Positions 1-8,380 of a stretch of 51,624 bases of DNA are shown one piece after another. This DNA comes from Zhenpiania hominis (GTDB lineage: Bacteria; Bacillota; Clostridia; Peptostreptococcales; Anaerovoracaceae), in contig NZ_JACRYT010000022.1 in NCBI RefSeq assembly GCF_014333425.1, positions 1-51,624 of the forward strand, written 5' to 3'. Every line of letters starts with the position of its first letter. Position 1 is the stretch's first letter. The notes under the pieces are model-generated. The model ran no database searches and was not told the origin of the DNA. It was given only the letters and a program-made list of their open reading frames with translations. Both the position numbers and the translations under genes were made by a program.

Positions 1-62
1 TTTCCATAGAGACCTTATCCTTTCGTGATTATTTTGTTTTTGGGTAAAACTATTTTATCACT

Positions 63-1850
63 TTGGAGTCGGTCTCTTCTTTTATTTCTCTGAAAACTCC
101 ACAACTATTTTACACTATCGCAGGCGCTTTTAAAACCCTGCCGGGACTGTGGAAAGATGAGCAAATTGCAAGCCATGCCAAAGTCACAGAGCGGGTACAT
201 GCGGCAGGTGGAAAAATAGCCGCGCAGTTATACCACGCGGGCAGAGAGACAACCAGCGAGATAACAGAAGTACAGCCAATTGCTCCATCCGCAGTCAAGG
301 AGCAGTCAATGAGCGAAATCCCAAGAGAGTTAACGATTGAGGAAATACATGAGCTTGTAGAGCAATTTGGAGATGCGGCAGAGCGAGCCAAAAAAGCAGG
401 CTTTGACGCGGTAGAAATGCATGGCGCCCATGGATATCTGATAGGCGCTTTTGTTTCGCCGCTTTCCAATCTGAGGCATGATAAATATGGAGGGTCTATC
501 ACGAACAGGGCCCGTTTCGCTGTGGAAATTTTACAAAATATACGTAAGAAGTGTGGAGAAGAATTTCCTGTCATATACCGGATGTCTACGGTTGAGTACG
601 CTCATGGCGGTCTTGCGATAGAAGAAGCCAAAACAGTAGCCATGATATTGGAAGACGCAGGCATAGACGCGATTCATTGCTCACAGGGAATTTATGTATC
701 TACACATGCGATCATTCCATCGTCGATTGTACCAAGAGCAGCCTATGTTGATAATGCCGCGGCCATAAAAAGCGTCGTGGACATACCGGTCATTGCTGTT
801 GGAAGGATTAATGACCCCAGAATTGCAGAGTCTGTAATTGTATCGGGAAAAGCGGATTTGGTGGCTATGGGAAGAGCCTCCCTTGCGGATCCGATGCTGC
901 CGAAAAAAACAGCGGAGGGCAGAGAAGATGAGATTATCCGCTGTATCGGGTGCGTGCAGGGATGTGTTGGGGAACATGTTACTGGGAGGTATACAAGATG
1001 TTTAGTAAATCCTGTGACAGGCATGCTTGATGAATATGACTTGACTCCAACGAAAGCGCCGAAAACGGTTTTGGTAATCGGCGGCGGTATTTCCGGTTGT
1101 GAAACAGCAATTGCGGCAGCGCTGAAAGGTCACAAGGTTACGCTAGCTGAAAAAACTGGTAAACTAGGAGGCCAATGGGTGCAGGCATCGATTCCGATTG
1201 GCAAAAGCGAATTTACGTCTCTGATTAACTGGCAGACCAATGAACTTAGACGCTTGGGAGTTGAAATTCGAATGAATATCTTGGATGATAAAAAACTTAT
1301 TGAAAAGACGAATCCAGATATCCTTGTTGCGGCAACAGGAAGCCGCCCTATCATTCCCTCAATTCCCGGAAGCTCAAAAGCGCATGTTAAAACAGCCCAT
1401 GAGGTTTTAAACGGAGACGTACCAGTTGGAAAGCATGCAGTGGTAATTGGCGGAGGCCTGATCGGGGCGGAAACTGCGGACTGGATGGCCGAGCAAGGCG
1501 CTAAAGTGACCATGATTGAGATGCTTCCGGAAATCGTAAAAGATGGGGAGCATACGCCGAATAAATACTTAAAAGAACGCCTGGCAGAATACCAGGTTGA
1601 TATTTACACTTCTACGGAAGTTACAGAAATCCGAGACGATTGTGTAATCGCCAGGAAAGGGGAGAATTGTATAGAAATTTCAGATGTCGATATGGTCGTA
1701 ATGGCGGTAGGCGTTGAGAAAGCGCTTCCTGAAGATAAAATATTTGACTCCTTTCAAGGCCGCGTTATTTATGTCGGTGATGCGAGAACTGTCAAAAATG
1801 GATTTAAAAATATGTTGGAAGCTTTCGAAACCGGTTTGAAGATCGATTAA
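63..1850 (+). CDS. NADH:flavin oxidoreductase / 2,4-dienoyl-CoA reductase family protein, N-terminally truncated
   Basis: This protein (595 aa, TTG start) belongs to the old-yellow-enzyme family with a C-terminal FAD/NAD(P) module (FadH, BaiCD/BaiH type). These enzymes reduce C=C bonds of enoyl compounds with FMN, FAD and a 4Fe-4S cluster. Visible are the barrel motifs QLYHAGR (55-61) and MHGAHGYL (119-126), the cluster cysteines C294, C297, C301 and C313, a GGGISG FAD loop (340-345) and a second Rossmann motif near 463-490. Homology begins only at about residue 27. Relatives have roughly 70 more N-terminal residues carrying the first strands of the FMN barrel, and here about 26 unrelated residues replace them. 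I see no good ribosome binding site before the TTG. The gene is probably a 5'-truncated, inactive copy, although the rest of the frame is intact. The exact substrate cannot be told. Confidence 0.75.
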   Translation: MESVSSFISLKTPQLFYTIAGAFKTLPGLWKDEQIASHAKVTERVHAAGGKIAAQLYHAGRETTSEITEVQPIAPSAVKEQSMSEIPRELTIEEIHELVEQFGDAAERAKKAGFDAVEMHGAHGYLIGAFVSPLSNLRHDKYGGSITNRARFAVEILQNIRKKCGEEFPVIYRMSTVEYAHGGLAIEEAKTVAMILEDAGIDAIHCSQGIYVSTHAIIPSSIVPRAAYVDNAAAIKSVVDIPVIAVGRINDPRIAESVIVSGKADLVAMGRASLADPMLPKKTAEGREDEIIRCIGCVQGCVGEHVTGRYTRCLVNPVTGMLDEYDLTPTKAPKTVLVIGGGISGCETAIAAALKGHKVTLAEKTGKLGGQWVQASIPIGKSEFTSLINWQTNELRRLGVEIRMNILDDKKLIEKTNPDILVAATGSRPIIPSIPGSSKAHVKTAHEVLNGDVPVGKHAVVIGGGLIGAETADWMAEQGAKVTMIEMLPEIVKDGEHTPNKYLKERLAEYQVDIYTSTEVTEIRDDCVIARKGENCIEISDVDMVVMAVGVEKALPEDKIFDSFQGRVIYVGDARTVKNGFKNMLEAFETGLKID

Positions 1851-2015
1851 CTATCGCAGCGCCGCTGTCTGGGTGTGGCAGGAAATATCACATCGTGTTT
1901 GCGTCGGGTTTTAAGAAATTTAAAAAATGTGTATTTTAGTGTCAAAAATCTATAAATTTTCGTGCATATTTACATGAAAATATGATATACTATAGCTATC
2001 TGCAGGGAGGTCGCT

Positions 2016-3311
2016 ATGTATCGAAAGATTACTCGCTTTTTGGAAGCATGGAAGGAAAACAAACATCGAAAACCTTTGATTTTACAGGGGGCAAGACAGG
2101 TTGGAAAAACCTATTCGATTTTGGAGCTTGGACGCAGCCACTATGAAAATGTGGCGTACTTTAATTTTGAAACAAATCCAAAGCTGAACGAAACTTTTGA
2201 TGAAAACATTAGTCCGGATTATCTGCTCCCTATTTTATCGCATATCGCAGGTCAGACGATCGTGAAAGAGAAAACGCTGATCGTATTCGACGAGGTACAG
2301 CTCTGCGAACGGGCCTTAACTTCTCTGAAATATTTTTGCGAGGATGCGCCGGAGTATCATATCGTAGCTCTCGGCAGCTTGCTCGGCGTTGCGACAAGCA
2401 GGGAAAAATTCTCTTTTCCGGTAGGTAAGGTCGATATGAAAACCATGTATCCTATGGATATGGAGGAGTTTATGATGGCTATGGGTGAAGAAGCTCTTGT
2501 AGCACAGATTAAAAAGTGCTTTGAAACCGATACTCCGATGCCTTCCGCCCTGCACGATGCGGCAATGCTGCTCTACAGGCAATATCTCGTTGTAGGCGGT
2601 ATGCCCGAGTGTGTTCTGCAGTTTACGCAGACAAAGGATTACATTCTTGTACGACATACACAGGATACCATACTCGCAAGCTATCTGAATGATATGAGTA
2701 AGTACAACAATGTGAATGAAATTAAGAAAACCAGACTTGTCTATGATAACATTACGGTTCAGCTCTCAAAGAAGAATACTCGTTTTCAATATAAACTGAT
2801 AAAAAAAGGCGGAAGGGCATCTGAATTTGAAAACGCGATTGAATGGCTCTGTCTGTCCGGTATCGTTTCACAGGTTTATAAGGTAGAACAAATCAAAAAG
2901 CCTTTGGAGAACTACCGTGATATTGACGCGTTCAAGATCTATGTTTCTGACTTGGGTCTGCTTTGCGCAAAGAAAGACTTAGCGGCAAATGATGTCCTTT
3001 ATATGGTTGAGGATTTGAACGATTTTAAGGGAGGTATGACGGAAAACTACGTCCATGTGCAGCTTACTATGAACGGCTATAAGAACTACTATTGGGAGTC
3101 CAGGCGCGGAGCTGAAATAGATTTTATCATTCAGCGAGACGGACAGATTATCCCCATTGAAGTCAAAGCCGCCGATAACACCAGGGCAAAGAGCCTGCGG
3201 GTCTATATGGATACTTATCATCCCGCCTACGCGATTAAGCTCTCCGCAAAAAATTTTGGATTTGAGGACAATAAAAAAACCGTTCCTCTCTATGCTGCCT
3301 TTTGCTTATAG
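2016..3311 (+). CDS. ATP-binding protein, AAA_14 + DUF4143
   Basis: A 431-aa P-loop ATPase of the widespread AAA_14/DUF4143 family, whose cellular role is not established. The Walker A motif GARQVGKT is at 25-32 and the Walker B motif LIVFDEVQ at 88-95. The C-terminal DUF4143 part ends in a PD-(D/E)XK-like motif: GAEIDF, then IPIEVKAAD, near residues 367-391. The length is typical. AGGGAGGT lies 6 nt before the ATG, and a TATACT -10 element (1986-1991) with a weak -35 lies upstream, so it is probably transcribed alone. It is convergent with the AEC transporter gene. Two relatives occur in this window, at 19719-20921 and as a wreck at 23504-23898. Confidence 0.85.
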   Translation: MYRKITRFLEAWKENKHRKPLILQGARQVGKTYSILELGRSHYENVAYFNFETNPKLNETFDENISPDYLLPILSHIAGQTIVKEKTLIVFDEVQLCERALTSLKYFCEDAPEYHIVALGSLLGVATSREKFSFPVGKVDMKTMYPMDMEEFMMAMGEEALVAQIKKCFETDTPMPSALHDAAMLLYRQYLVVGGMPECVLQFTQTKDYILVRHTQDTILASYLNDMSKYNNVNEIKKTRLVYDNITVQLSKKNTRFQYKLIKKGGRASEFENAIEWLCLSGIVSQVYKVEQIKKPLENYRDIDAFKIYVSDLGLLCAKKDLAANDVLYMVEDLNDFKGGMTENYVHVQLTMNGYKNYYWESRRGAEIDFIIQRDGQIIPIEVKAADNTRAKSLRVYMDTYHPAYAIKLSAKNFGFEDNKKTVPLYAAFCL

Positions 3312-3352
3312 TCCGCATATATGAATGGTATATTGTCAGGGAACGCATGACC

Positions 3353-4276
3353 CTATAGCAGAATCGCCGCGTAAATCGGAATGGTTACCAGGCTGATGAG
3401 CGTAGACAGGCTGACCAGGTTGGAAGCGTATTCACTTTCCAGATCGTAGTATTCGGCCATAATTGCCGTCTGGGCATGGCATGGAAGGGCGGCGGTAAGA
3501 ATAAAGACCTTCAGAGGAAGGCCATGAACCCCCACCAGAGAGAAAACAGCGAATATAATCAGCGGATGAATCACAAACTTTCCTGCCATAATAACCACCT
3601 GATCCAGTGTGATTTTAGGAATTCCATGGGAAAAGGATTTCGCCAGATTGGAGCCGATGACCAGAAGGGACAGAGGCACGCAGATGTCGCCAAGATAGGT
3701 GAGGGCGGTTTCCGGAATTGAGGGCAGATGAAGCTCCAGCTCCGCCAGGACACAGCCGATGAGAACTCCAATGAGCCCCGGACTGAGGATTTTTTTCAGA
3801 GAAAAGGAATCTCTGTTTTCGCGGGAAGCCTTGCTCAGGGTATAAACTCCAAGGCTCCAGAACAGCACGATGGTCACAAGATAAAAGGTAAACAGATAAG
3901 GAAGGCCGTCATGGCCGAAAATAATCTGGTTGATGGGAAGTCCGATAAACATCGTGTTGTTAAAGGTGAAGGTGGTTTCAAAAACCGCCTTCTTTTCCGG
4001 AGCCAGCCGCAGCAGGCGGGAAAGGAGTTTTCCCAGGAAATACATGAAAAAAACGCTGGCAGCGATAATCAGCAGATTCCAGAAAGAGGAGCGCAGCAGC
4101 TCCGGCGTGAAACGGTTTTCAATACTGACAACGGCCAGACAGGGCGCCGCGATCTTAACCACTGTAGTGGAAAAGACTTTGTTTGTGTTGTCCGGCCATT
4201 TTTTTGCTTTTGTGAAATAAAAACCTACGGCTAAAAGAATAAATACAATCAGTACGCTGCTCATTCCTCTCAGCAT
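3353..4276 (-). CDS. AEC family transporter (auxin efflux carrier/malate permease-like)
   Basis: A 307-aa integral membrane protein with about ten hydrophobic segments, arranged as two five-helix halves. It matches the AEC family, which includes malate/malonate permeases and plant PIN-like carriers. GGAGG lies 7 nt before the chosen ATG (MLRGMSSV). Family-like features are the helix-breaking region around NNTMFIGLPI (about 106-115) and the C-terminal LPCHAQTAIMAEYY stretch. The substrate cannot be told; an organic acid is plausible from the family. The gene is divergent from the sigma-54-controlled permease, and the 360-bp gap between them holds the regulator site and that promoter. No clear link to acetoin metabolism is visible beyond proximity. 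Confidence 0.85.
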   Translation of the reverse strand: MLRGMSSVLIVFILLAVGFYFTKAKKWPDNTNKVFSTTVVKIAAPCLAVVSIENRFTPELLRSSFWNLLIIAASVFFMYFLGKLLSRLLRLAPEKKAVFETTFTFNNTMFIGLPINQIIFGHDGLPYLFTFYLVTIVLFWSLGVYTLSKASRENRDSFSLKKILSPGLIGVLIGCVLAELELHLPSIPETALTYLGDICVPLSLLVIGSNLAKSFSHGIPKITLDQVVIMAGKFVIHPLIIFAVFSLVGVHGLPLKVFILTAALPCHAQTAIMAEYYDLESEYASNLVSLSTLISLVTIPIYAAILL

Positions 4277-4403
4277 AATCGTTCCTCCATCCTGATTTAT
4301 GGGTATATTAAAAAGAAATCCTTATTATAATAATGCAAAAAAGATACCAATCTGAAAAAACGCGGAAAACAGCGATTCTTTTCGAGGCAATATGACAATT
4401 CTG

Positions 4404-4416
4404 CGACAAAATGTCA
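4404..4416. promoter_or_regulatory. Putative AcoR upstream activating site (GACA-N3-TGTC palindrome)
   Basis: CGACAAAATGTCA contains the perfect dyad GACA-AAA-TGTC. The same 11-bp core recurs inside the acoR promoter (8083-8093) and in a variant upstream of acoA (8123-8135). It lies about 160 bp upstream of the sigma-54 promoter at 4571, a typical enhancer distance. Two TGACAC direct repeats (4442-4460) lie between. Assignment to AcoR is inference. Confidence 0.6.
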
Positions 4417-4570
4417 ATGTGTTTCAGAAAGTGGCACAAAAGTGACACATAACTGACACGGCTGCAATGGTGCGATGACAGGATAAGAAAAAAGGCCGGA
4501 TGCGAAATCCCTGATAATTTACAGATAAAACACAGGGATGGAAAAAAAGAATTGCGAAGATTTATGCCAA

Positions 4571-4586
4571 TGGCATAATAGTTGCG
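4571..4586 (+). promoter_or_regulatory. Sigma-54 (-24/-12) promoter of the NCS2 permease gene
   Basis: The sequence TGGCATAATAGTTGCG fits TGGCAY-N5-TTGC, with the invariant GG and GC separated by 10 nt. It lies 51 bp before the permease ATG. It overlaps the 5' part of the longest open frame, which supports the internal ATG at 4637. Confidence 0.75.
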
Positions 4587-4636
4587 TTTTGCTAAGAAGA
4601 GCAATCTATCTTTCTGAATATAAGGAGGCGGGTGTT

Positions 4637-5959
4637 ATGCGGAAACAGCCAGATACCTTAAAATACGGCCTGGAAGATGTGGTCCCCAGACAGGAACTTC
4701 CCCTTTATACCCTGCAGCATATTGTTTATTTTGCCGCGGGAATTATCGTGCTGCCCATTGCGGTGGGCCTTTATCTCGGGCTCTCCCAGGGGGAACTCGC
4801 GGAATTTTTACAGAGAACCTTTTTCTTATGCGGCGTGGTTACGCTCCTGCAGCTTAGTTTTGGACACCGGTATCCGATTATTGACGGACCGGCGGGCCTG
4901 TGGGCGAGTATGTTAATCGTCATGTGCCTTGTGGTTTCGGAAATGGGCGACAGCTTAGGAGAGCTTCGAAGAGATTTACAGCTTGGAATTCTAATCGCGG
5001 GAGGACTTGTCGCCCTTCTTGCCGCCAGCGGACTGATTGTAAAGATTTCCAAGCTGTTTACCCCCATTGTAAACGGCGTGATCATTTTGCTGATGGTGCT
5101 GCAGATGAGTGAAACTTTTATTCGGGGCGCGCTAGGCGTAACCGATGAAAGTCCGGCGATGGACCCGAAACAGATGCTGGTATTTCTGGTAACGATTGTG
5201 GCGATCCTGGTGATTGCGGTTTATGCAAAAGGTTTCTTACAGAGTATCGCCACTCTTCTGGGTGTCGCGGCAGGATGGGTGCTGGCTGTGCTGATGGGAC
5301 TTTCGGAGCACAGACCGGCGATGGATCAGATTTTCAGCATTCCCAGGGTGTGGGCCTTTGGAACTCCCTCCTTTGATCCGGGCGTGACGATCACCTGCGT
5401 CATCGGCGCGCTGGTACTGCTGTCCATGAGTTTCGCGAGCCTGAACAGCATGGCGGAAGCGGTAGGAGAGACGGTTACCGATCGCAGGCTTTCCAAAACC
5501 GTGTTATTTCACGGTATCGCCACCATCCTGACCGGTATTTTCGCGGTCATTCCCTTCATGCCCTTTGTATCCTCCACCGGAGTGGTACTCATGACCGGCG
5601 TTGCCGCAAGGAAACCCTTTCGCATCGCCTGCGTCTGCATGATTGTCTTTGGGATCTTTTCTCCGGTTGCCGCCTTTCTTTCGTCCATGCCGTCTACGGT
5701 CGCTTACGCCGCCAGTACGGTGGTGTTTTCCCTGATCCTCGGACAGGGGCTGAAGGAATTCCAGAAGATCCGGCTTACCAACCGGGAAAGCTATATTATC
5801 GGAATTTCCATGATCAGCGGAATGGGCGTCATGTTTCTTCCGGATCAGGCGTTTTCAGCGCTGCCGGAGACGGTTCATTTTATTGCTTCCAACGGACTGG
5901 TTACAGGTACGATTCTGGCGATGGCGCTGGAACAGATTTTCCGTAAAAAGGAAGCTTAA
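4637..5959 (+). CDS. NCS2 family nucleobase permease (xanthine/uracil type)
   Basis: A 440-aa polytopic membrane protein of the NCS2 (xanthine_ur_permease) family, which takes up purines or pyrimidines, usually with protons. The family's hallmark region around HRYPIIDGPAGLWAS near residue 75 and about 12-14 hydrophobic segments are visible. The open frame extends upstream to 4538, but a sigma-54 promoter lies inside that extension. AAGGAGG sits 10 nt before ATG 4637 (MRKQPDT), so the shorter start is chosen. The 3' end overlaps the stop codon of the convergent acoR gene. The shared palindrome and sigma-54 promoter suggest AcoR control, which is unexpected for a nucleobase carrier. The real substrate may therefore differ. 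Confidence 0.85.
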   Translation: MRKQPDTLKYGLEDVVPRQELPLYTLQHIVYFAAGIIVLPIAVGLYLGLSQGELAEFLQRTFFLCGVVTLLQLSFGHRYPIIDGPAGLWASMLIVMCLVVSEMGDSLGELRRDLQLGILIAGGLVALLAASGLIVKISKLFTPIVNGVIILLMVLQMSETFIRGALGVTDESPAMDPKQMLVFLVTIVAILVIAVYAKGFLQSIATLLGVAAGWVLAVLMGLSEHRPAMDQIFSIPRVWAFGTPSFDPGVTITCVIGALVLLSMSFASLNSMAEAVGETVTDRRLSKTVLFHGIATILTGIFAVIPFMPFVSSTGVVLMTGVAARKPFRIACVCMIVFGIFSPVAAFLSSMPSTVAYAASTVVFSLILGQGLKEFQKIRLTNRESYIIGISMISGMGVMFLPDQAFSALPETVHFIASNGLVTGTILAMALEQIFRKKEA

Positions 5960-8031
5960 TCTCTGTAATCAGACAGATTCAGTTCATATTTATCAAGCCG
6001 CCGGTACAGGGTGCGCAGATTCATGCCCAGCGCCCGGGCGGCTTTTGTCATGTTTCCTCCCGTGGCCCTCAGGGTAGAATCGATCAGAAGTTTTTCATTT
6101 TCTTTTACATTCAACGTTCCCGTGGAGGAAAGGGGTTCCGGCTGAAGGGCCGCGGGAGTCTGGGAAGCGGGGGAAGGAGCGGCGGGATCCGAGACGTGCA
6201 GGATCTCGGCAGGCAGGTGTTTCAGCGTGATTTGTCCGTCCTCATCACAGAGATTGACCGCCCGCTCAATGACATTTTCCAGCTGCCGGATATTTCCCGG
6301 CCAGGAGTAGGTCTGTAAAGCAGGGTAGACCTCCGGCGCGATCTGAATATTGCTGAATTTATCACGGTTATAGGTTTCTAAAAAATGATCGGCCAGGAGG
6401 CGGATTTCTTCCGCGCCGCGTTCTCTCAGAGCCGGCGTGTTGACCGTAAACACATTCAGACGGTAATAAAGATCGCTTCGAAAGGTTTTGTTTTCGATCT
6501 GCTGCAGAAGATTCTGGTTTGTGGCGGCGATAATCCGCAGGTTGACAGGCCGCGGATATTTCCCGCCGATGCGGACGACTTCTTTGGTCTGAATCACGCG
6601 CAGCAGGGCTGCCTGTATATTAAGCGGCATATCTCCGATTTCGTCCAGAAAAATGGTTCCGCCGTCTGCCATTTCAAATTTTCCCGGCTGTCCGTTTCGA
6701 TCCGCGCCGGTAAAAGCCCCTTTTTCGTAACCAAACAGTTCGCTTTCAACCAGCGTGTTGGGAATGGAAGCACAGTTGATGGCAAGGAAGGGTCCGTCTG
6801 CTGAAGGACCGGCGTTATGGATAGACTGGGCAACCAGTTCCTTTCCGGTGCCGCTTTCACCGAGAATCAATACATTGGAGTTGCGCTGGGCGGCTTTTTG
6901 GCAGGCGGAAATCATATCTTTTACAGGCCTGGAATTTCCGATAATATTATCAAATGTATAGCGAGCTTTATAGCCCCCTACATTATTGACAAGCTTATGG
7001 ATCAGTTCGGTCTTATTGAACCGGAGCAGTGTTTCGGTGATCGTTCCGGTATTATCCCGAATAAAATGGACCGACATGCGGAAGGTCTTGGGGAGCGCGT
7101 TGGAATTCCGCAACTTTACGGATACTTCCTCGTTATACTGCTCTTTTTCAAACATTTGGGTTCCGTTTGCCCGGCTGCCGTCGATTCCGTCAATATTGAG
7201 ATAATCGAAAAAATTCTGCCCGATGATCTGTTCGTAGGAAAGGCCGAACATTTTAAGGGCATGTGTGTTAACCTGGGAAACCCGGCAGGTCTTGGTAAGC
7301 AGGAAAAGACCGGAAGGCATATTTTCGATAATGCTGTTTCTCTGAGCGCTGATCCGTTCGATATTATGCATGGCCTCGGTAAGCTCCAGTTCCTTTGCGA
7401 TACTGTCCGCTGCCGAAAGAACCATGCCCAGCGTATGCGGATGGGCGTGCTCTTTCAGAACAGTGACGTTGACAGCGCCTAGCAGATTTCCGCTCCGATC
7501 GAGGATTGGAGCGCAGGAACAGGTATAAATCTGATGTTTTTTGCAATAATGCTCCCCGCCGCAGATCTGAATCGGTTTGCGGAGATACAGCGCGGTACCG
7601 ATGGCGTTGGTTCCCGCTACCGCTTCCTGGCGGCAGGCTCCGGGAACCAGATGGGTCATGGCCTGACTGCTGGCGACGATTTTATGATCCCCCAGGTAAT
7701 CGAGGATGTATCCCTCTCTGTCTGAAAGCAGAGTGTAAGAATCGGTCCCGCGGATAATGGAGTAGAGACGCTCCATATAAGGGCGGGCAACCTCGATCAG
7801 TTTCATATTATTATTGATTTTCAGATTCAGAGTGTCCGGCGAAAGGATCTGGCTGACGATCCCCATGGGATCGACCCCGGCCGCTCTCGAGCGTTCCCAG
7901 GAGGCGAGGATTTCCGGCGGCATGAAGGAGCAGTCACAGGATTCCCCGCGAATGAACTGCTGCCACGCGGCATGAAGCTGCTGCTGATAGGAATCATCGA
8001 CGCTGGCATGGGAAATGATAAATTCTGTCAT
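5956..8031 (-). CDS. acoR: Sigma-54-dependent transcriptional activator, AcoR type
   Basis: A 691-aa enhancer-binding protein. The N-terminal part has the AcoR-type PPEILASWERSRAAG signature (about 38-52) followed by a GAF-like sensor. A PAS-like domain covers about 235-345. The central AAA+ domain carries Walker A GESGTGKE (391-398), the sigma-54 contact loop GAFTGA (438-443) and Walker B GGTIFLDEIGD (457-467). A Fis-type helix-turn-helix (NMTKAARALGMNLRTLYRRL) ends the protein. AGAGGTG lies 6 nt before the chosen ATG. A start 17 codons further upstream would lie over its own -10/operator region. By analogy with AcoR it should activate the acetoin dehydrogenase operon, transcribed divergently, in response to acetoin. 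The effector itself is inference. Confidence 0.9.
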   Translation of the reverse strand: MTEFIISHASVDDSYQQQLHAAWQQFIRGESCDCSFMPPEILASWERSRAAGVDPMGIVSQILSPDTLNLKINNNMKLIEVARPYMERLYSIIRGTDSYTLLSDREGYILDYLGDHKIVASSQAMTHLVPGACRQEAVAGTNAIGTALYLRKPIQICGGEHYCKKHQIYTCSCAPILDRSGNLLGAVNVTVLKEHAHPHTLGMVLSAADSIAKELELTEAMHNIERISAQRNSIIENMPSGLFLLTKTCRVSQVNTHALKMFGLSYEQIIGQNFFDYLNIDGIDGSRANGTQMFEKEQYNEEVSVKLRNSNALPKTFRMSVHFIRDNTGTITETLLRFNKTELIHKLVNNVGGYKARYTFDNIIGNSRPVKDMISACQKAAQRNSNVLILGESGTGKELVAQSIHNAGPSADGPFLAINCASIPNTLVESELFGYEKGAFTGADRNGQPGKFEMADGGTIFLDEIGDMPLNIQAALLRVIQTKEVVRIGGKYPRPVNLRIIAATNQNLLQQIENKTFRSDLYYRLNVFTVNTPALRERGAEEIRLLADHFLETYNRDKFSNIQIAPEVYPALQTYSWPGNIRQLENVIERAVNLCDEDGQITLKHLPAEILHVSDPAAPSPASQTPAALQPEPLSSTGTLNVKENEKLLIDSTLRATGGNMTKAARALGMNLRTLYRRLDKYELNLSDYRD

Positions 8032-8073
8032 AGAAACACCTCTTATTTTCGGAAGATAATCATTTTTCTTTTT

Positions 8074-8102
8074 ATTATACATGACAAAATGTCGTTATGC
8101 AA
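8074..8102 (-). promoter_or_regulatory. Sigma-A promoter of acoR with a palindrome in its spacer
   Basis: On the minus strand TTGCAT (8102-8097), a 17-nt spacer and TATAAT (8079-8074) form a near-consensus promoter about 40 bp before the acoR start. The spacer holds the dyad GACAAAATGTC (8083-8093), so a protein bound there would block RNA polymerase. This suggests autorepression by AcoR. Confidence 0.7.
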
Positions 8103-8110
8103 AGGTAATT

Positions 8111-8136
8111 TTGACACGCTATGACACAAAATGTCG
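8111..8136. promoter_or_regulatory. Putative AcoR enhancer sites upstream of acoA
   Basis: TGACAC at 8112-8117 is followed by GACACAAAATGTC at 8123-8135, a GACA-N5-TGTC variant sharing the core ACAAAATGTCG with the site at 8083. It lies about 140 bp upstream of the acoA sigma-54 promoter. Binding by AcoR is inferred. Confidence 0.55.
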
Positions 8137-8266
8137 CAGTCAGCACAGGTGTTTTTTAAGTTGCCGCGTATTTTTGTGACGAGGCAGCACAAAAATATTT
8201 TAAAAAGGATTGGAATTTCAACGATAATTTTTAAGCTGCAAAAAAAAGACGACGGATATGTAAATT

Positions 8267-8282
8267 TGGCACATGCCTTGCT
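8267..8282 (+). promoter_or_regulatory. Sigma-54 (-24/-12) promoter of acoABCL
   Basis: TGGCACATGCCTTGCT is an exact match to TGGCAC-N5-TTGCW. It lies about 100 bp before the acoA ATG and downstream of the palindromic enhancer sites. Confidence 0.9.
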
Positions 8283-8380
8283 TTTGTTTATGAATGACAA
8301 GAAAACGTTCCATATCATTTTACGGTAAGGAGCTTCGGTATAGAGAAAGCGCGAATTCAAAATTGTCAGGGAGGTAAATT

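Noticed and set aside
4538..4636. Extended N-terminus for the NCS2 permease
   Set aside because: A sigma-54 promoter lies inside it and a strong ribosome binding site serves ATG 4637.
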